Shown piece by piece: positions 24,482 through 34,840 of a DNA stretch of 61,277 nucleotides. Source of the DNA: Leucogyrophana mollusca (taxonomy: Eukaryota > Basidiomycota > Agaricomycetes > Boletales). Every line of letters starts with the position of its first letter. Position 1 is the stretch's first letter. The stretch lies in the NCBI GenBank assembly GCA_021014945.1, contig MU266495.1, forward strand, positions 1-61,277, in the 5' to 3' direction. Made by a program: the position numbers and the translations under genes. The notes beneath the pieces were generated by a model that was not told where the DNA came from, did not search any database, and was given only the letters and a program-made list of their open reading frames with translations.

Positions 24482-26056
24482 TCAATAGTGCCATGTTCCC
24501 GACGTCTTATTGCTCAGGCATATCCCATCTCTCCTGGCACCATACCATAAGCTGGACCCCCCCTTCCCAAACATCTTGCGCAGATCATCCACCAGCTCCT
24601 CCGGCTTTTCGTGAGCAGCGAAGTGTCCTCCACTTTGATGCTTGGATTCAAAAACGACGTTGTTTGCCTTGCGTACCCACCTGACAACGACGACGCGTGT
24701 TAGCGGAATACTCCATAACTAGAGCGCGGATTGGGACAAACGCTTGTGGAACAACGATTAACTCCTTGGGGAAGTACGAAGCACCCATCGAGATGGTGGG
24801 GCATTTCGACAGGAAACTAGACGAGTTGCCTTCGAGCTCAAAGTAGATACGCAAAGAAGCTGCTGGGCCTGCGCGGGAGAACAAGTATATAGATATCCAC
24901 GTCAAGACTATAACCACCACATCAGTCATGCTCGATATCGATAAGTGTCCGACTCGCCTTCATCCTCGGTCCACGGATGGTTGTCAGTCCACAGCACCAA
25001 TTTCTCGTAGATCCACACTAACAGCCCAGCAGGACTATCAGCCAGCGCATATCCCAGTGTCTGCGGCTGCGTGCTTTGTTGTGCGAAATAGCCCCTCTCT
25101 TTCGACCGGAACCATGCGGTACGTTCGAGCCCAGCCTTCTCCTGCAGAGAAAGGCGTGACGAGGAAAGACAAGAAAGAGAATAGGGCTTTTGTGAAGCTA
25201 GAGGGCATAGCGCTATTATGTGTTTTCAACGGACTGGTATCCGGTATTGGCGTGGGTGCTTACACGGGAAGGTTTGTGTGCCAGGCTTTGTGGTGCTTCC
25301 CGTCGTAGAGAGTGCCCACTGTACGAGTCACCTAAACCCTAAACGGCGCGCGTAATTAGTTGCGACCGGAGGTGGATAGAAATAAGCCTACGATGTGAAC
25401 CCAGTCCCCTCCTTGCGTGACTGATCTCATTCAAGGACATCAACACTCGAACAAAAGGAACGAAGGTTCGGAGCGTACCGTATTCATTGTACCCAAGCGC
25501 AAGTATCAGCTTGTTCCCTACCTGAAGGACCCTCAATTCCCGCTCATGAATCCTGGAAAGTGAGGGCACATCTCTACATAGTGCTCCGCATTGAAACCCT
25601 GCTGGTGTGGAGCCTCAGAGAAACCGAACCCAGGTAAGCTGAGAGCGACAACGTGAAAGCTGGGGTGCTCAGGTGACCCTGCCGTCAACAGTGGCAACAC
25701 CTTGAAATGCAGCGCGTGTAACCTGAATTCGACTTACATCCATGAACGAACAACAGCGGAACTGCATCCACAACCTCGCTCTTCTTACGCGCGTAGTGTA
25801 TGTTCAGCGTTCCAAAGTCCTTAATGTCGACGTCTCTCGTGTACATCGGCAGCTCCTCGTTGAGGTTCCTCTCGTATACGCGCCAGTCGTATCCATCTTT
25901 CCACCGCACGACGAGCCTCTTGATGTCGGCGAGAGGCGCGCCGTATTTCTAGCCTGCGTCGTCGAGCTCGTCGGGGAAGGTCGTGAGGTCAAGCTTTGCG
26001 CGGGGGGCGGCAAGCTTGTCGTCCGGGACTGCGATTGTGAATGGGCTTTCAGACAT
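24482..26056 (-). pseudogene. Epoxide hydrolase (microsomal/EphD-like), inactivated
   Basis: Alpha/beta hydrolase that would open epoxides to diols. It starts MSESPFTIAVPDDKLAAPRA. The N-terminal domain continues as KYGAPLADIKRLVVRW, WRVYERNLNEELPMYTRD and FGTLNIHYARKKSE, then the oxyanion strand VPLLFVHG. Later pieces are VALSLPGFGFSEAPHQQGF, NKLILALGYNEY, GGDW (nucleophile-elbow region), KHHKAWHTNLP, RGYFAQQSTQPQTLGYALAD and SPAGLLVWIYEKLVLW. The end has GASYFPKELIVVPQAF and SGGHFAAHEKPEELVDDLRK with the catalytic His. Codon 36 is TAG (25949-25951) where the family has Trp (DDAG-W-KYGAP). A second frame break lies near 25135-25145 (FSAGE/KAGLERT), and the GGDW exon runs into stops. With several lesions it is very probably a pseudogene. 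Confidence 0.75.
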
Positions 26057-26844
26057 GGTGGGAGTAACGGTGCAAGATTTCAGCTCGCGGGTGTAATACA
26101 GCTCGAAGGTCGCGTAATTAGCCCAGATGAGGTCACCCTTTGCCCGACCCCCGGTTATCCCAATCAAGCGCAAACTACCACCAACTTCGACAGTGTGAAG
26201 ATTTGGAAGATCGTGGACGGGCTCAAAAAATGAACGGTTCGGTGCGTTTGGAGCCATCTGACATCTACGACCACTCACCGGGTGCTTTGCATGGTTTTCG
26301 GTGCTTTGTGTCAAGTAGCCTGAGCATCTAGCATGAGCTTACAAAGCAAATTGCAGGTTGAATTCTGTTCAATAGCTGTCGTGGACGCTGGATCCCGCCC
26401 TTCGCCGCTACATATGTGAGTCGCCAAACTTCGCCAAAGCACCGAAAGCAGGAACAGCCAAATGGTCTTGTGGCGACCGCGCGTTAGTTTGTCTGGCTGC
26501 TGGTTTCGAATCCGATCGATAGCTCTCAGGTTCCTGGTCCGTACCAAGGCAAGGTTTCTGCCAGCGGCATACATTTCCCCCGATAATACTGGTCTTCAAA
26601 CTCCCAGGCGGAAACGTACTACACGACAGCGAAGAGCAACGAGAGCTATGTGTGTTCTATGAATTGATCCTCCGAACCACCTATTTATTCATAGACAACA
26701 AAGGCGCCAGCGAACTTTGAGCTCAGTTGCCGCCTTTCGCCTTAACCCAGTACGACCCATTCAGCCATTCGAGCCCTATTATGCCAGTCACAGTCGTGGC
26801 AGAGGGCTATCCACTTGTCATGATCCAATCGGGGATAAGGATAC
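26057..26844. other. Divergent intergenic region
   Basis: Separates the epoxide hydrolase pseudogene (minus) and the CHAT gene (plus). A TATA-like tatttattcat occurs near 26683, suitably placed for the CHAT gene. No supported coding frame. Confidence 0.5.
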
Positions 26845-29139
26845 ATGGGGGCGCCTATCTCGAATTATTCTCTGATCGTCTATCATCATCTCCCTGTTGG
26901 CTCCAAACACGATCTTCCTATCAACAGTGTCGATCTCAGGTCTCCGCCCAAGTCATATCTTGTATCTTCCACCTCACTATCGAGCCTTATATCGTTCTTC
27001 CCCGCAGCGCGCAATCATCTGCCGCAAACGCACTCACGGCCCTGTTTGTCCCTGTCTTGGTGTGACGAGATGAGCGCCTCCAGTGATGCTATCGAGCTCT
27101 CACAAGAGCCAGGCTCGTACAGATATTTCTATGACCTTGCATTCGAGCACATCACCGACTTTTACTGGTCGGGTTCTATCGAAGACATCACAAAAGCCAT
27201 CGAAGCATTAAAAAAAGCCAGCAGCATCTCCTCCAATTCTGATGCGCTCGTCAATTTGGCCAACTTTCTCTTCAAGCGTTTCGAGTTAACGAAAGACACA
27301 CTCGATCTGGACGGTGCCATCGCAATGCAACAGCAGGGCATCGCTCTCCAGACTGAGGCTAATGCAGGGTCCTTCGATAACCTTGGGAAAATGCTACAAT
27401 TTCGCTTCGAAAAGTATTCGTCCTCGAATGAAGACTTCGAGGGCGCCATGCAGGCTTTCCACAGTGCCATGTCCACCACATCCGGGAAACCGAATATCCG
27501 TCTGGAGTCAGCGCGAGCTTATGCAGAGCTTCGCCAGAGGCGCCACGGTGCATCATCCGTGCTCGACATCTATAAATTCGCCATGGATCTCATTCCGCAC
27601 CTCTCGAGGGTTGCGACGCCGCTAAATATACGTTATATGTGGATTCCTTGTATACGAGATACCGTTGACGCGGCCGTGGCTGCTGCGATTGAGGCGGGAG
27701 ACCTCGCCCTTGCATTAGAATGGTTCGAAAAGGGTCGCTGCATAGTTTGGGGTCAGGTCCTGCGACTCCGCACGCCGCTCGACGATCTCCGCGATGTGGC
27801 TCCGAAACTGGCTGAAGAAGTCCACGGCGTCTTGGAGCAGATATCTGTCACCACGGATACTTTAGAGATGCTTTTAAACCAGGCTATTCGTTCGGATGTG
27901 GTGGATCAGACGCGGGAGAAGGGTAGGAAGTTGGCTTCACGACTTGACGAGCTTGTTCAGGATGTTCGACGTCTGGAGGGTTTTCGGAATTTTATGCAAC
28001 AGGAGACGCTGGAAGAGCTTCGTGGTGCGGCTGTACACGGGCCCATCGTCGCCCTCAATGTCTCGCCAAGGCGTTGCGATGCCCTCGCCCTAGTGCCCGG
28101 GTGCGATGCAATTGTGCATGTCCCTCTCCCAGACGTAACGCATGGCAAGATTGCGCAGATGCGTGCCTATTTTCAGGATAGTTTGCGGAGGGCCGGCGTG
28201 CGCAACCGTGCGTTTGGTCCTGCCAACACACAGCGCGGTGTTGCGTTTGGGTCTATGGAACCCGTCCTATCGAAGCTTTGGTCGCACGTTGTTGCACCTG
28301 TGCTGAAGACACTTGGGTACTTGGATAAAACTTGCGCCCCGAATTTGGAGCCACATCGTATCACATGGTGCCCATCTGGTCCGCTCTCCTTCTTACCACT
28401 GCACGCAGCGGGAATCTACGACACTCGTCAGGCTGACCGCCCCAGAGTCTTCGACTTCATTGTGTCATCGTACACACCATCTCTTTCTGCACTGCTCAGT
28501 GCCGTTCGCCGAAAGAACTTGCAATCCATGCAACACAAAGGGCCTCGCGTGCTCGCGATTTCACAGCCCGCAACCCCGAACCAAAGCCCTCTCCCTGGCA
28601 CCGTGAAGGAGGTTGTCACAGTGCAGACGACTGTCGGCGCTGAGAAGCTGACATGGCTCAACGACGCGGACGCAACGACCACCTCCGTCCTCGGACTAAT
28701 GGAGAAGCACGCGTGGGTCCACCTCGCGTGCCACGCCGTCCAGGACGTCGATGCACCCACACTGAGTGCGTTCATGCTGCATGACGGCGGAATGGCGCTG
28801 CGCGCGATCATGAAGCTCGCTTTCGGTACGCAGGAGCTTGCGGTGCTCTCTGCGTGTCAGACGGCGACGGGCGAAGGAGAGTTCTCGGAGGAGGCTGTGC
28901 ATCTAGCGGCAGGGATGCTGATGGCTGGGTACCCAAGTGTCATTGCGACGATGTGGTCCATTGGAGATGAAGATGCTCCAATTGTTATGGAGAAATTATA
29001 TTCGTACCTCCTTGGTGAGGCGGGTGGGGACAGCGGCTACTCGGCACATGCATTGCACTATGCGGTACAACATCTGCGCGAAAGCGTCGGAGAGAATAGT
29101 TTCCTGAAGTGGGTTCCGTTCATTCATGTTGGTATCTGA
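26845..29139 (+). CDS. CHAT-domain protein with TPR-like N-terminal region
   Basis: Single-exon protein of 764 aa. CHAT domains are caspase/separase-fold cysteine peptidases. The N-terminal half has TPR-like helices (ITKAIEALKKASSISSNSDALV, DGAIAMQQQGIALQTEA, FEGAMQAFHSAM). A coiled region follows (KLASRLDELVQDVRRLEGF). The C-terminal CHAT domain shows RITWCPSGPLSFLPLHAAG, SYTPSLSALLSA and VLAISQP. The catalytic His is in HAWVHLACHAVQD (His630) and the catalytic Cys in ELAVLSACQTATGEGE (Cys671). The family core AAGMLMAGYPSVIATMWSI and a C-terminal HALHYAVQHLRES helix complete it. The start could also be Met76 (27070, MSASSDAIEL), since the first 75 residues are low in motifs. Both dyad residues are present, so the protease may be active; its target and trigger are unknown. 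Confidence 0.85.
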   Translation: MGAPISNYSLIVYHHLPVGSKHDLPINSVDLRSPPKSYLVSSTSLSSLISFFPAARNHLPQTHSRPCLSLSWCDEMSASSDAIELSQEPGSYRYFYDLAFEHITDFYWSGSIEDITKAIEALKKASSISSNSDALVNLANFLFKRFELTKDTLDLDGAIAMQQQGIALQTEANAGSFDNLGKMLQFRFEKYSSSNEDFEGAMQAFHSAMSTTSGKPNIRLESARAYAELRQRRHGASSVLDIYKFAMDLIPHLSRVATPLNIRYMWIPCIRDTVDAAVAAAIEAGDLALALEWFEKGRCIVWGQVLRLRTPLDDLRDVAPKLAEEVHGVLEQISVTTDTLEMLLNQAIRSDVVDQTREKGRKLASRLDELVQDVRRLEGFRNFMQQETLEELRGAAVHGPIVALNVSPRRCDALALVPGCDAIVHVPLPDVTHGKIAQMRAYFQDSLRRAGVRNRAFGPANTQRGVAFGSMEPVLSKLWSHVVAPVLKTLGYLDKTCAPNLEPHRITWCPSGPLSFLPLHAAGIYDTRQADRPRVFDFIVSSYTPSLSALLSAVRRKNLQSMQHKGPRVLAISQPATPNQSPLPGTVKEVVTVQTTVGAEKLTWLNDADATTTSVLGLMEKHAWVHLACHAVQDVDAPTLSAFMLHDGGMALRAIMKLAFGTQELAVLSACQTATGEGEFSEEAVHLAAGMLMAGYPSVIATMWSIGDEDAPIVMEKLYSYLLGEAGGDSGYSAHALHYAVQHLRESVGENSFLKWVPFIHVGI

Positions 29140-29583
29140 CGTGTAGGTCTGTTAACGCTTTCTGAGGCTACATCTTACTTAAGGATACTTTCGTCCGCTT
29201 AGCTTTACACTTAAGCAGGCTAAGAGAGCCACTGTATAGTCACGTACAGAGGACTTCAGAACTGCAAAGAGGTCGAGTAAACCGTCAAGGCGGCAGGAGG
29301 ATTTGAGCAAGTAAGGAGTGCCCAGACGCTTTGTTGGGGTACGTTGCATGAACCAACGACAAAAATAGTGAAGTCCCATAGAAAAACGATTCCTTTAAAG
29401 TCATTTACAGGTACCATCCTGATATCATATGTATGAGGAACAGGGAACGAAAGAGAGCACTTCGCGAGCTAAATTCATATACGATAGCCACATAGCGATA
29501 GCGAAAGCTTGAATCAGACTAGAGAAAAATGGAAAGCGGATGAAACAAACGAAGTCGAGATAAACATACACGACCAACCCAGC
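29140..29583. other. Convergent intergenic spacer
   Basis: Holds the 3' ends of the CHAT gene (plus) and SKN7 (minus). No coding signal. Confidence 0.6.
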
Positions 29584-32500
29584 TCACTCGAGCACCTCAA
29601 ACCGCCCCCTCTTCCCATCCCTCATCTCTGCCTCGTCATCCAGCCCCCTCTTCTCTCCCCCTCCCCCTCCTTGCCCCTGCCCCGCACCGCCACTAGCACC
29701 CACCGCACCCATGCCCATCCCGTTCATACTAACTCCCATCATGCCTAACGAAAATCCCTCGGGAACGCCGACCCCCACAAAACTCTCCCCCGCCACCAGG
29801 TCCCTCAAAATCGCCGCATACCGCTCGTCTGAAAGGCCCATCCCAGCGAGGGGGTTGATCCGCCCGTCATCTTCGTAAATGTTCATGCTGGGGTCGGCGT
29901 TGGCGGCACTGGTGGGGTCAAGCGGGAGTGCGGGAGAGGGGGACATGGAGGAGGAGAGCGCGGCTGCGCCGACTGCGAGTGCTTCGTTGAAGGAGCCGTC
30001 GGAGAGTGGGGGAACGCCGACTGAACGCGGGACTCGCGACATTTGTTGGATGACTTTGAGATGCATGAGATGTTTCTGTCCCGTCACAGTTGGCCTCAGT
30101 GGTCCCCACGCCCCCTATCGTACTAATAACACTCACCTCGAGCATATCAAGTAACCCCTCCTTCGTGAACGGTTTCGGCAGAATGTCATTCATGCCTGCG
30201 TTGTACGCGCGTTAGCATATGCCTGACAGTGTGGGTGGGTCAGGGAACTCGGGACGCACCGGAGGAATAATATGTCATGATCTCGCTCGGTTTTGAGTTG
30301 CTCGTCATTGATATGATTGGCGTCATATGGTCAAACTGTCTTATGAGCGACGTCGCAGAGACGCCATCCAGTTTTGGCATCACGATATCCTAGGGACACT
30401 GAGTTAGCATCAAGTTCCTCGTCGACACAAAAACCGCCCCAAAAGGGAGACACCACCACGCCGCCGCCTAACAGCTCGCCGCAAAAGAACGAAAAAGACG
30501 CAAACTCACCATCAGCACCAAATCGTACTTCTCCAAGTTCATCTTGTTCACCGCGCCCACCCCATCCACAGCAACGTCAATCGCGCACCCAAACACCTGC
30601 AAAAACTTGCTGCTCAGTCGCCTGCTCACCGCATCATCATCCACCAGGAGTACCCGCGGCGGCACTGCCCACCCCGGGACGAACGTCGACCGTCGCACGC
30701 GGAGTTTTGCCGTCGGCGTGCCCGCGGAGGCACCGGAGGAGGATTGCGCGGAGGGTGGGGGAGTCGAAGAGGATGGGGGGTTCGTCGGTGTGGGGCGGAC
30801 GACCTCTTCGGCGTCGGCACCTGGGCTTTCTTCCTTCTCGAATGCACCGCCGCTGCCTTGCCCGCCATCCCCGCCTGCATACACCCAGTTCCCGTTCGCG
30901 TCCTCGACCTCGCTCCTCGGGAGGAGATGCCCAAGCGTGAACACCTGCAGCCCCTCGTGGGCGCCCGAGTCCCACGGGGACACATCCGGGGGGAGCACGA
31001 ACGCTTCCGAGCCGGGCTGTCCTTGCGCTTGCGACTGACCCTGTGGTTGCGATTGTGATTGCGACTGACTCGAACTCGACCCCGAAGACGAAGAAGCGGA
31101 TGCAGCCATCCGCTGCGCATGCATCTCCGAGATGCGCGCCAGTGCTTCCTGCCTCGAGAACCCTCCCCCGCCCGCCCCCGCACTCCCACCTGACCCCTCC
31201 ACCCTCCTCGATAGCTCGCTCATCTGCACCAGACTCGCCCGCGCCGCGCCATCGCTCATCATCTGCCGCGCCTCCTGCGCCGCGAGGAACGGATTCTGCC
31301 CCTGTGCCTGCACGCCTTGCCCTTGCTGCTGCTGGCCCGAGTGCTGCTGTTGTTGCTGGGCCGGATGCTGGGCCGGATGCTGCCCCGGGCGCGCCTGCTG
31401 CGGCAGCCCCGGACTGACCAAAACTGGGTTCACCGGGCGCGGCGTAAGCTGCGCCTGTGTCGGGATGAACGGGTTCTGGTTCCGGTCCTTCGCGGAGGGG
31501 GTCGGGATAAAGGGGTTATGCGAGGGCGTGCCCGTGAGCTGCGTGTGCAGCGTATGTGCGGGCGTGTGCGTAGTGGGGCCCATGCCGGCCGTTGAGGTGG
31601 CTGCGTTGTCACCTTTGGGTTTACCTAAGGAGGGGTGGAGGAGGCTGGGTTAGTTAAGCGCCCAAGAGGGAGATAGAGTGAGATGACGGATGTACGTAGG
31701 TCATAGTGATAAAATATCTGATACTCGAGAATGAATGAGAAATAACGAGACAAGGAGAAGGAAAGGAACTGTGATACAGAATAATCACAACCAGAAACCC
31801 GGAACACCCTTAAACCCCAAAAAAGAAAAGGGATCCGTCACGCCTGACGACGAGCAGGCCCAGCGAACCGACGCATAAAGTCCGAGAAGACTCGACCCAG
31901 AGACGAGGAAGAAAGAAAAAAGAAAAACAGTCCCGATCTACGGATACGCCGAATAGAACCCTCCACTCTCCACACCCCCCATTCCCGCCCCACCAAATCC
32001 ACACCCAAATCCAGAGCCCGAGTCCAAAGAAGAAACGCACTCACCCCCCTCCACGCCCAGGAAATACTGTATCAAATTCTGCATTAGACCGTCCTGCTGC
32101 GCCATATTCCGCTGAAAGTTAACCATCTCCACCAACACGTCCTGATAATTCCTCTCCAGCGCCGCCACCTGGCCCCGCAGCGCCTCGTTCTCCCCCCGCA
32201 GCCCGACAACTTGCGATTGCAGTTGCGCGGTGTGCGACTGGAGCTGCGAGCTATGCGACTCGATGGACGAGACGTGCGACGTCAGCGTCGCGGTCTGCGT
32301 CTGTAGCTGTGCGGTGTGGGATTCAAGGGCGGAGATGTGCGAAGTGAGGGTGGAGGTCTGCGCTTGGAGGCCGGACATGCCGTCCCCGTGCGTGTGAGTG
32401 TCCGCGGGGACGGGCGACCCGGAGGTGGGGCGTAGGGAGGAGGATGGGAGGGATTTGCGCTGCGTGGGGACTTTGCGCTTGATGTTCTCGAGGGCGTCGC

Positions 32501-34840
32501 GTCTGTCGGCGTGGAAATCAGGATGGCGGAATGTCCAGCTATGTTCGCCGAATTGGTTATCGTCGGTATTTTTAACCTGGCGGATGGGAGAGATGTTAGC
32601 GAGGCTGAACGGACGGTTTTAAAGGAAAGGAAAGACGGCCCGGAAAATAAGAGAGCGAGGAAATAATAAACGATAGACATGAGTGCGGTGGGCGGAAAGG
32701 GAAATCGATAGCGATAAGGAAAATGATAAGGGAAACGAGCACAAGTGTGTATGCCGCAAGGCCAACAGCAGCGCGATAAAGGTGATGGCGGCGGAAGCGC
32801 GCGCGCTGCGCAGTCAAATTGTCATGAGCCGACACCCCCAAGTGCCAAGGCCAAGGCCAACGAGGAAATCGCGCAGCCTACACGCCAAACGCAGCAACAC
32901 CAAAACCCAAGCGCCACAGGAGGTAAAATAGCGCCACCACAGCGCCAATACCCCAGACGTCAACACAGCGGAAAACCTCAAAACGCCAAAAGTCAAACCC
33001 CACACCAAAAGACTAATCCCCCGAGGCAACACAAACACCAGAAAAAAACATATGAAAAAGACGAAGGGAATGAATAGGAGGGCGAGCGGTCAGAGGGAGG
33101 CGCCGAGCGGTGATCGACGCATCTCCCCATTCCCACCAACCCCCACGCGTGTCCGAGGAGGGAGCATGTCTCCAGAGAGGGGCACCGAGGAAATCACTCA
33201 GACGCCCCCTCCGAACCCCAAGCACCCAATCGAGGCGGACCTCAAGCAATCAGCGTCACCCGATCGGGGACACTTAAATGCCATCCACGCACGCGCGCCT
33301 TCTGTAGTCAAATCGCGTGCCGGTGGAACACATAATAAATAATAACGCAATAAATCTCCGCGGGTACGCGAGGAACAGTCAAGGAGAAAAGAAAGAGATA
33401 AAAGAAATGGTCAAAGAAGGAACGAGCAAATGAATGAAAAAGGAAATAACGACGGCGCCTAAGCGGGTCTTGGGGAATTAAACGTCCCTCCGAGGACGAG
33501 AAGGGATGGCATGTGGCGTGTAGCTGGGCAGCATGGGGTGGTGGACGCACGGGGACGTGGACCACTGGAGCACAAACGCGAGAGGGCGACGCGCCACGTC
33601 CTTCATAGTGTAGTACGCACGCACGTCTCTCATCAAGCGGGCACATACACCCCGCCCCATTGATACACTTGCCCTATCGGGTGCGCATACACCCCGTTTG
33701 AATACGCGTACACATCTCGCAACTGGGTGCGCATACAACCCCCGTTTGAGCGCGCATGTCCGTTCCCCGACGGGGTGAGCCTACACGTACCCTTGGAGTA
33801 CGCATATACATCACCCTTGGAGTGCGCACACGCTTCCCCGTCCGAACCCAGGCATGCAAACCCGGGCGCATTGAATGCAAGTCCCAGACTACTCGTGCAA
33901 CAGCTCCAAGCCCTGGATTCTGATCCAGCGCGGTCATAGAACCACAGCACACATACAGAATCGATGGTGTCCACGGGCGACAAAACGAAGACAGAAGAAA
34001 CCCAAACCAGAAACGCAAGAAAAAGAAGCAAATATGACCGAACGCAAAGGGAATTGACAGCACATAGAAACGAGACAGCTCAACGCACCTTGTGAAAATC
34101 GTACTTGTTCAGCTGGCGCACGAAGCTAGCAAAGTTGGAATGCTTAAACATGCGCGGGAGGATGGACTTCGTGAATTCGTTCATGTCTTTTACGACGAAG
34201 CAGTCGCCGTGAGGGCCCCAGGAGACGACGTGTGCGAAGGACTGGTCTTCGAGCATTCTGGGGGGCGGAGAGGGGCGGGGATGGTAAAAGAGGAAGGGTG
34301 AAAGAAGGATCGACGTGAAAGGGAAGGATGGCCAAGGAAGGAAGCAGCAGGAATTGTGAATTGGGAGTGGAGAGAGATAATGAAGAGATCGACGCACTTG
34401 TAAAGCTTCTTTACGAAATCGCTAGTTGCAGGCATCGAATCGTCCGCTTCTTGTTTCTGCTGCTGCTGCTGCTGTTGCTGTAGCTGCTGTTGTTGCTGGG
34501 AACTCTGCTCGCGTTTCATCTGCCTCGGCTCCCCGCGATGCGGCTGCGATTGGGAATGTGGATGGGCATCCTCGCGAGAGTTTGACGTGCGGTGGTGGGG
34601 CCAGGACAGAGACGGCGAAGGGTGGCGCTGTGGGTACGGGGGCGGGAAGCGCGAGGAGGCGGATGAGGTGGAGGGCGAGGAGGAAGAGGAAGGTCCGGTG
34701 AGCGGAGGGAGGGTGTTTATATTGATGCTTGATCGGGAGGTGTTCACGGGCGGGAGGTGGAGCTGGGAGGGCGGGGGCAGCTGTTGGGAGTGGAAGAGCT
34801 GCTGGCGGAAGGAAGGGCCTTGCTGTGAGTTTGGCTCCAT
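29584..34840 (-). CDS. SKN7: Skn7/Prr1-type response-regulator transcription factor (HSF domain + receiver)
   Basis: Nuclear output of the fungal high-osmolarity/oxidative two-component phosphorelay. Exon 1 (34840-34398) is Gln/Pro/Ser-rich with a polyQ run and ends SDFVKKLYK; exon 2 (34257-34089) has [40 protein letters not shown] and LNKYDFHK, the core of the HSF DNA-binding domain. Exon 3 (32576-32045) resumes [20 protein letters not shown], followed by a heptad coiled coil ([18 protein letters not shown] and on). Exon 4 starts at 31624 with a Q-rich linker; the receiver domain follows with [14 protein letters not shown] (acid pocket), [13 protein letters not shown] (phospho-acceptor Asp), ISMTSN and [15 protein letters not shown] (conserved Lys). 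The C-terminal tail is Gly-rich and ends RGRFEVLE. Introns of 1,512 and 420 bp are long for this window. All domain signatures are intact. Confidence 0.92.
32577..34088 (-). other. 1.5 kb intron of SKN7 inside the HSF domain
   Basis: The donor gtgcgt follows LNKYDFHK and the acceptor ccag precedes VKNTDDNQF, so both sides join in frame. The intron contains no recognised gene. Between about 33660 and 33830 it has diverged repeats of about 35-45 bp with shared words such as gggtgcgcataca and ccgtttga, plus a second pair around cccttggagt(a/g)cgca. The stretch 32680-33060 is purine-rich on the plus strand. Confidence 0.75.
33660..33830. repeat. Diverged tandem repeats in the SKN7 intron
   Basis: Two copies of gggtgcgcatacaccccgtt-like sequence (33680s and 33730s) and two of cccttggagt(a/g)cgca (about 33790 and 33815), roughly 30-50 bp apart. 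Open frames through them are shadows of the repeat. Confidence 0.5.
34456..34500 (-). repeat. PolyQ-encoding CAG/CAA run in SKN7
   Basis: Triplet repeat of ctg/ttg on the plus strand encoding a mixed Q run with one Leu interruption, just upstream of the HSF domain. Confidence 0.8.

Noticed and set aside
3465..26056. A complete secondary-metabolite biosynthetic cluster
   Set aside because: No polyketide synthase, NRPS, terpene synthase or other backbone enzyme, and no pathway regulator, is in the window.
30374..31653. Long open frames on the plus strand opposite SKN7
   Set aside because: They are shadows of GC-rich, Pro/Gln-rich coding sequence; the minus strand has the receiver domain with its intact motifs.
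33633..34063. 130-codon minus-strand frames with repeated MRTP-like text
   Set aside because: They lie in the SKN7 intron and simply reflect the diverged nucleotide repeats; no known family.
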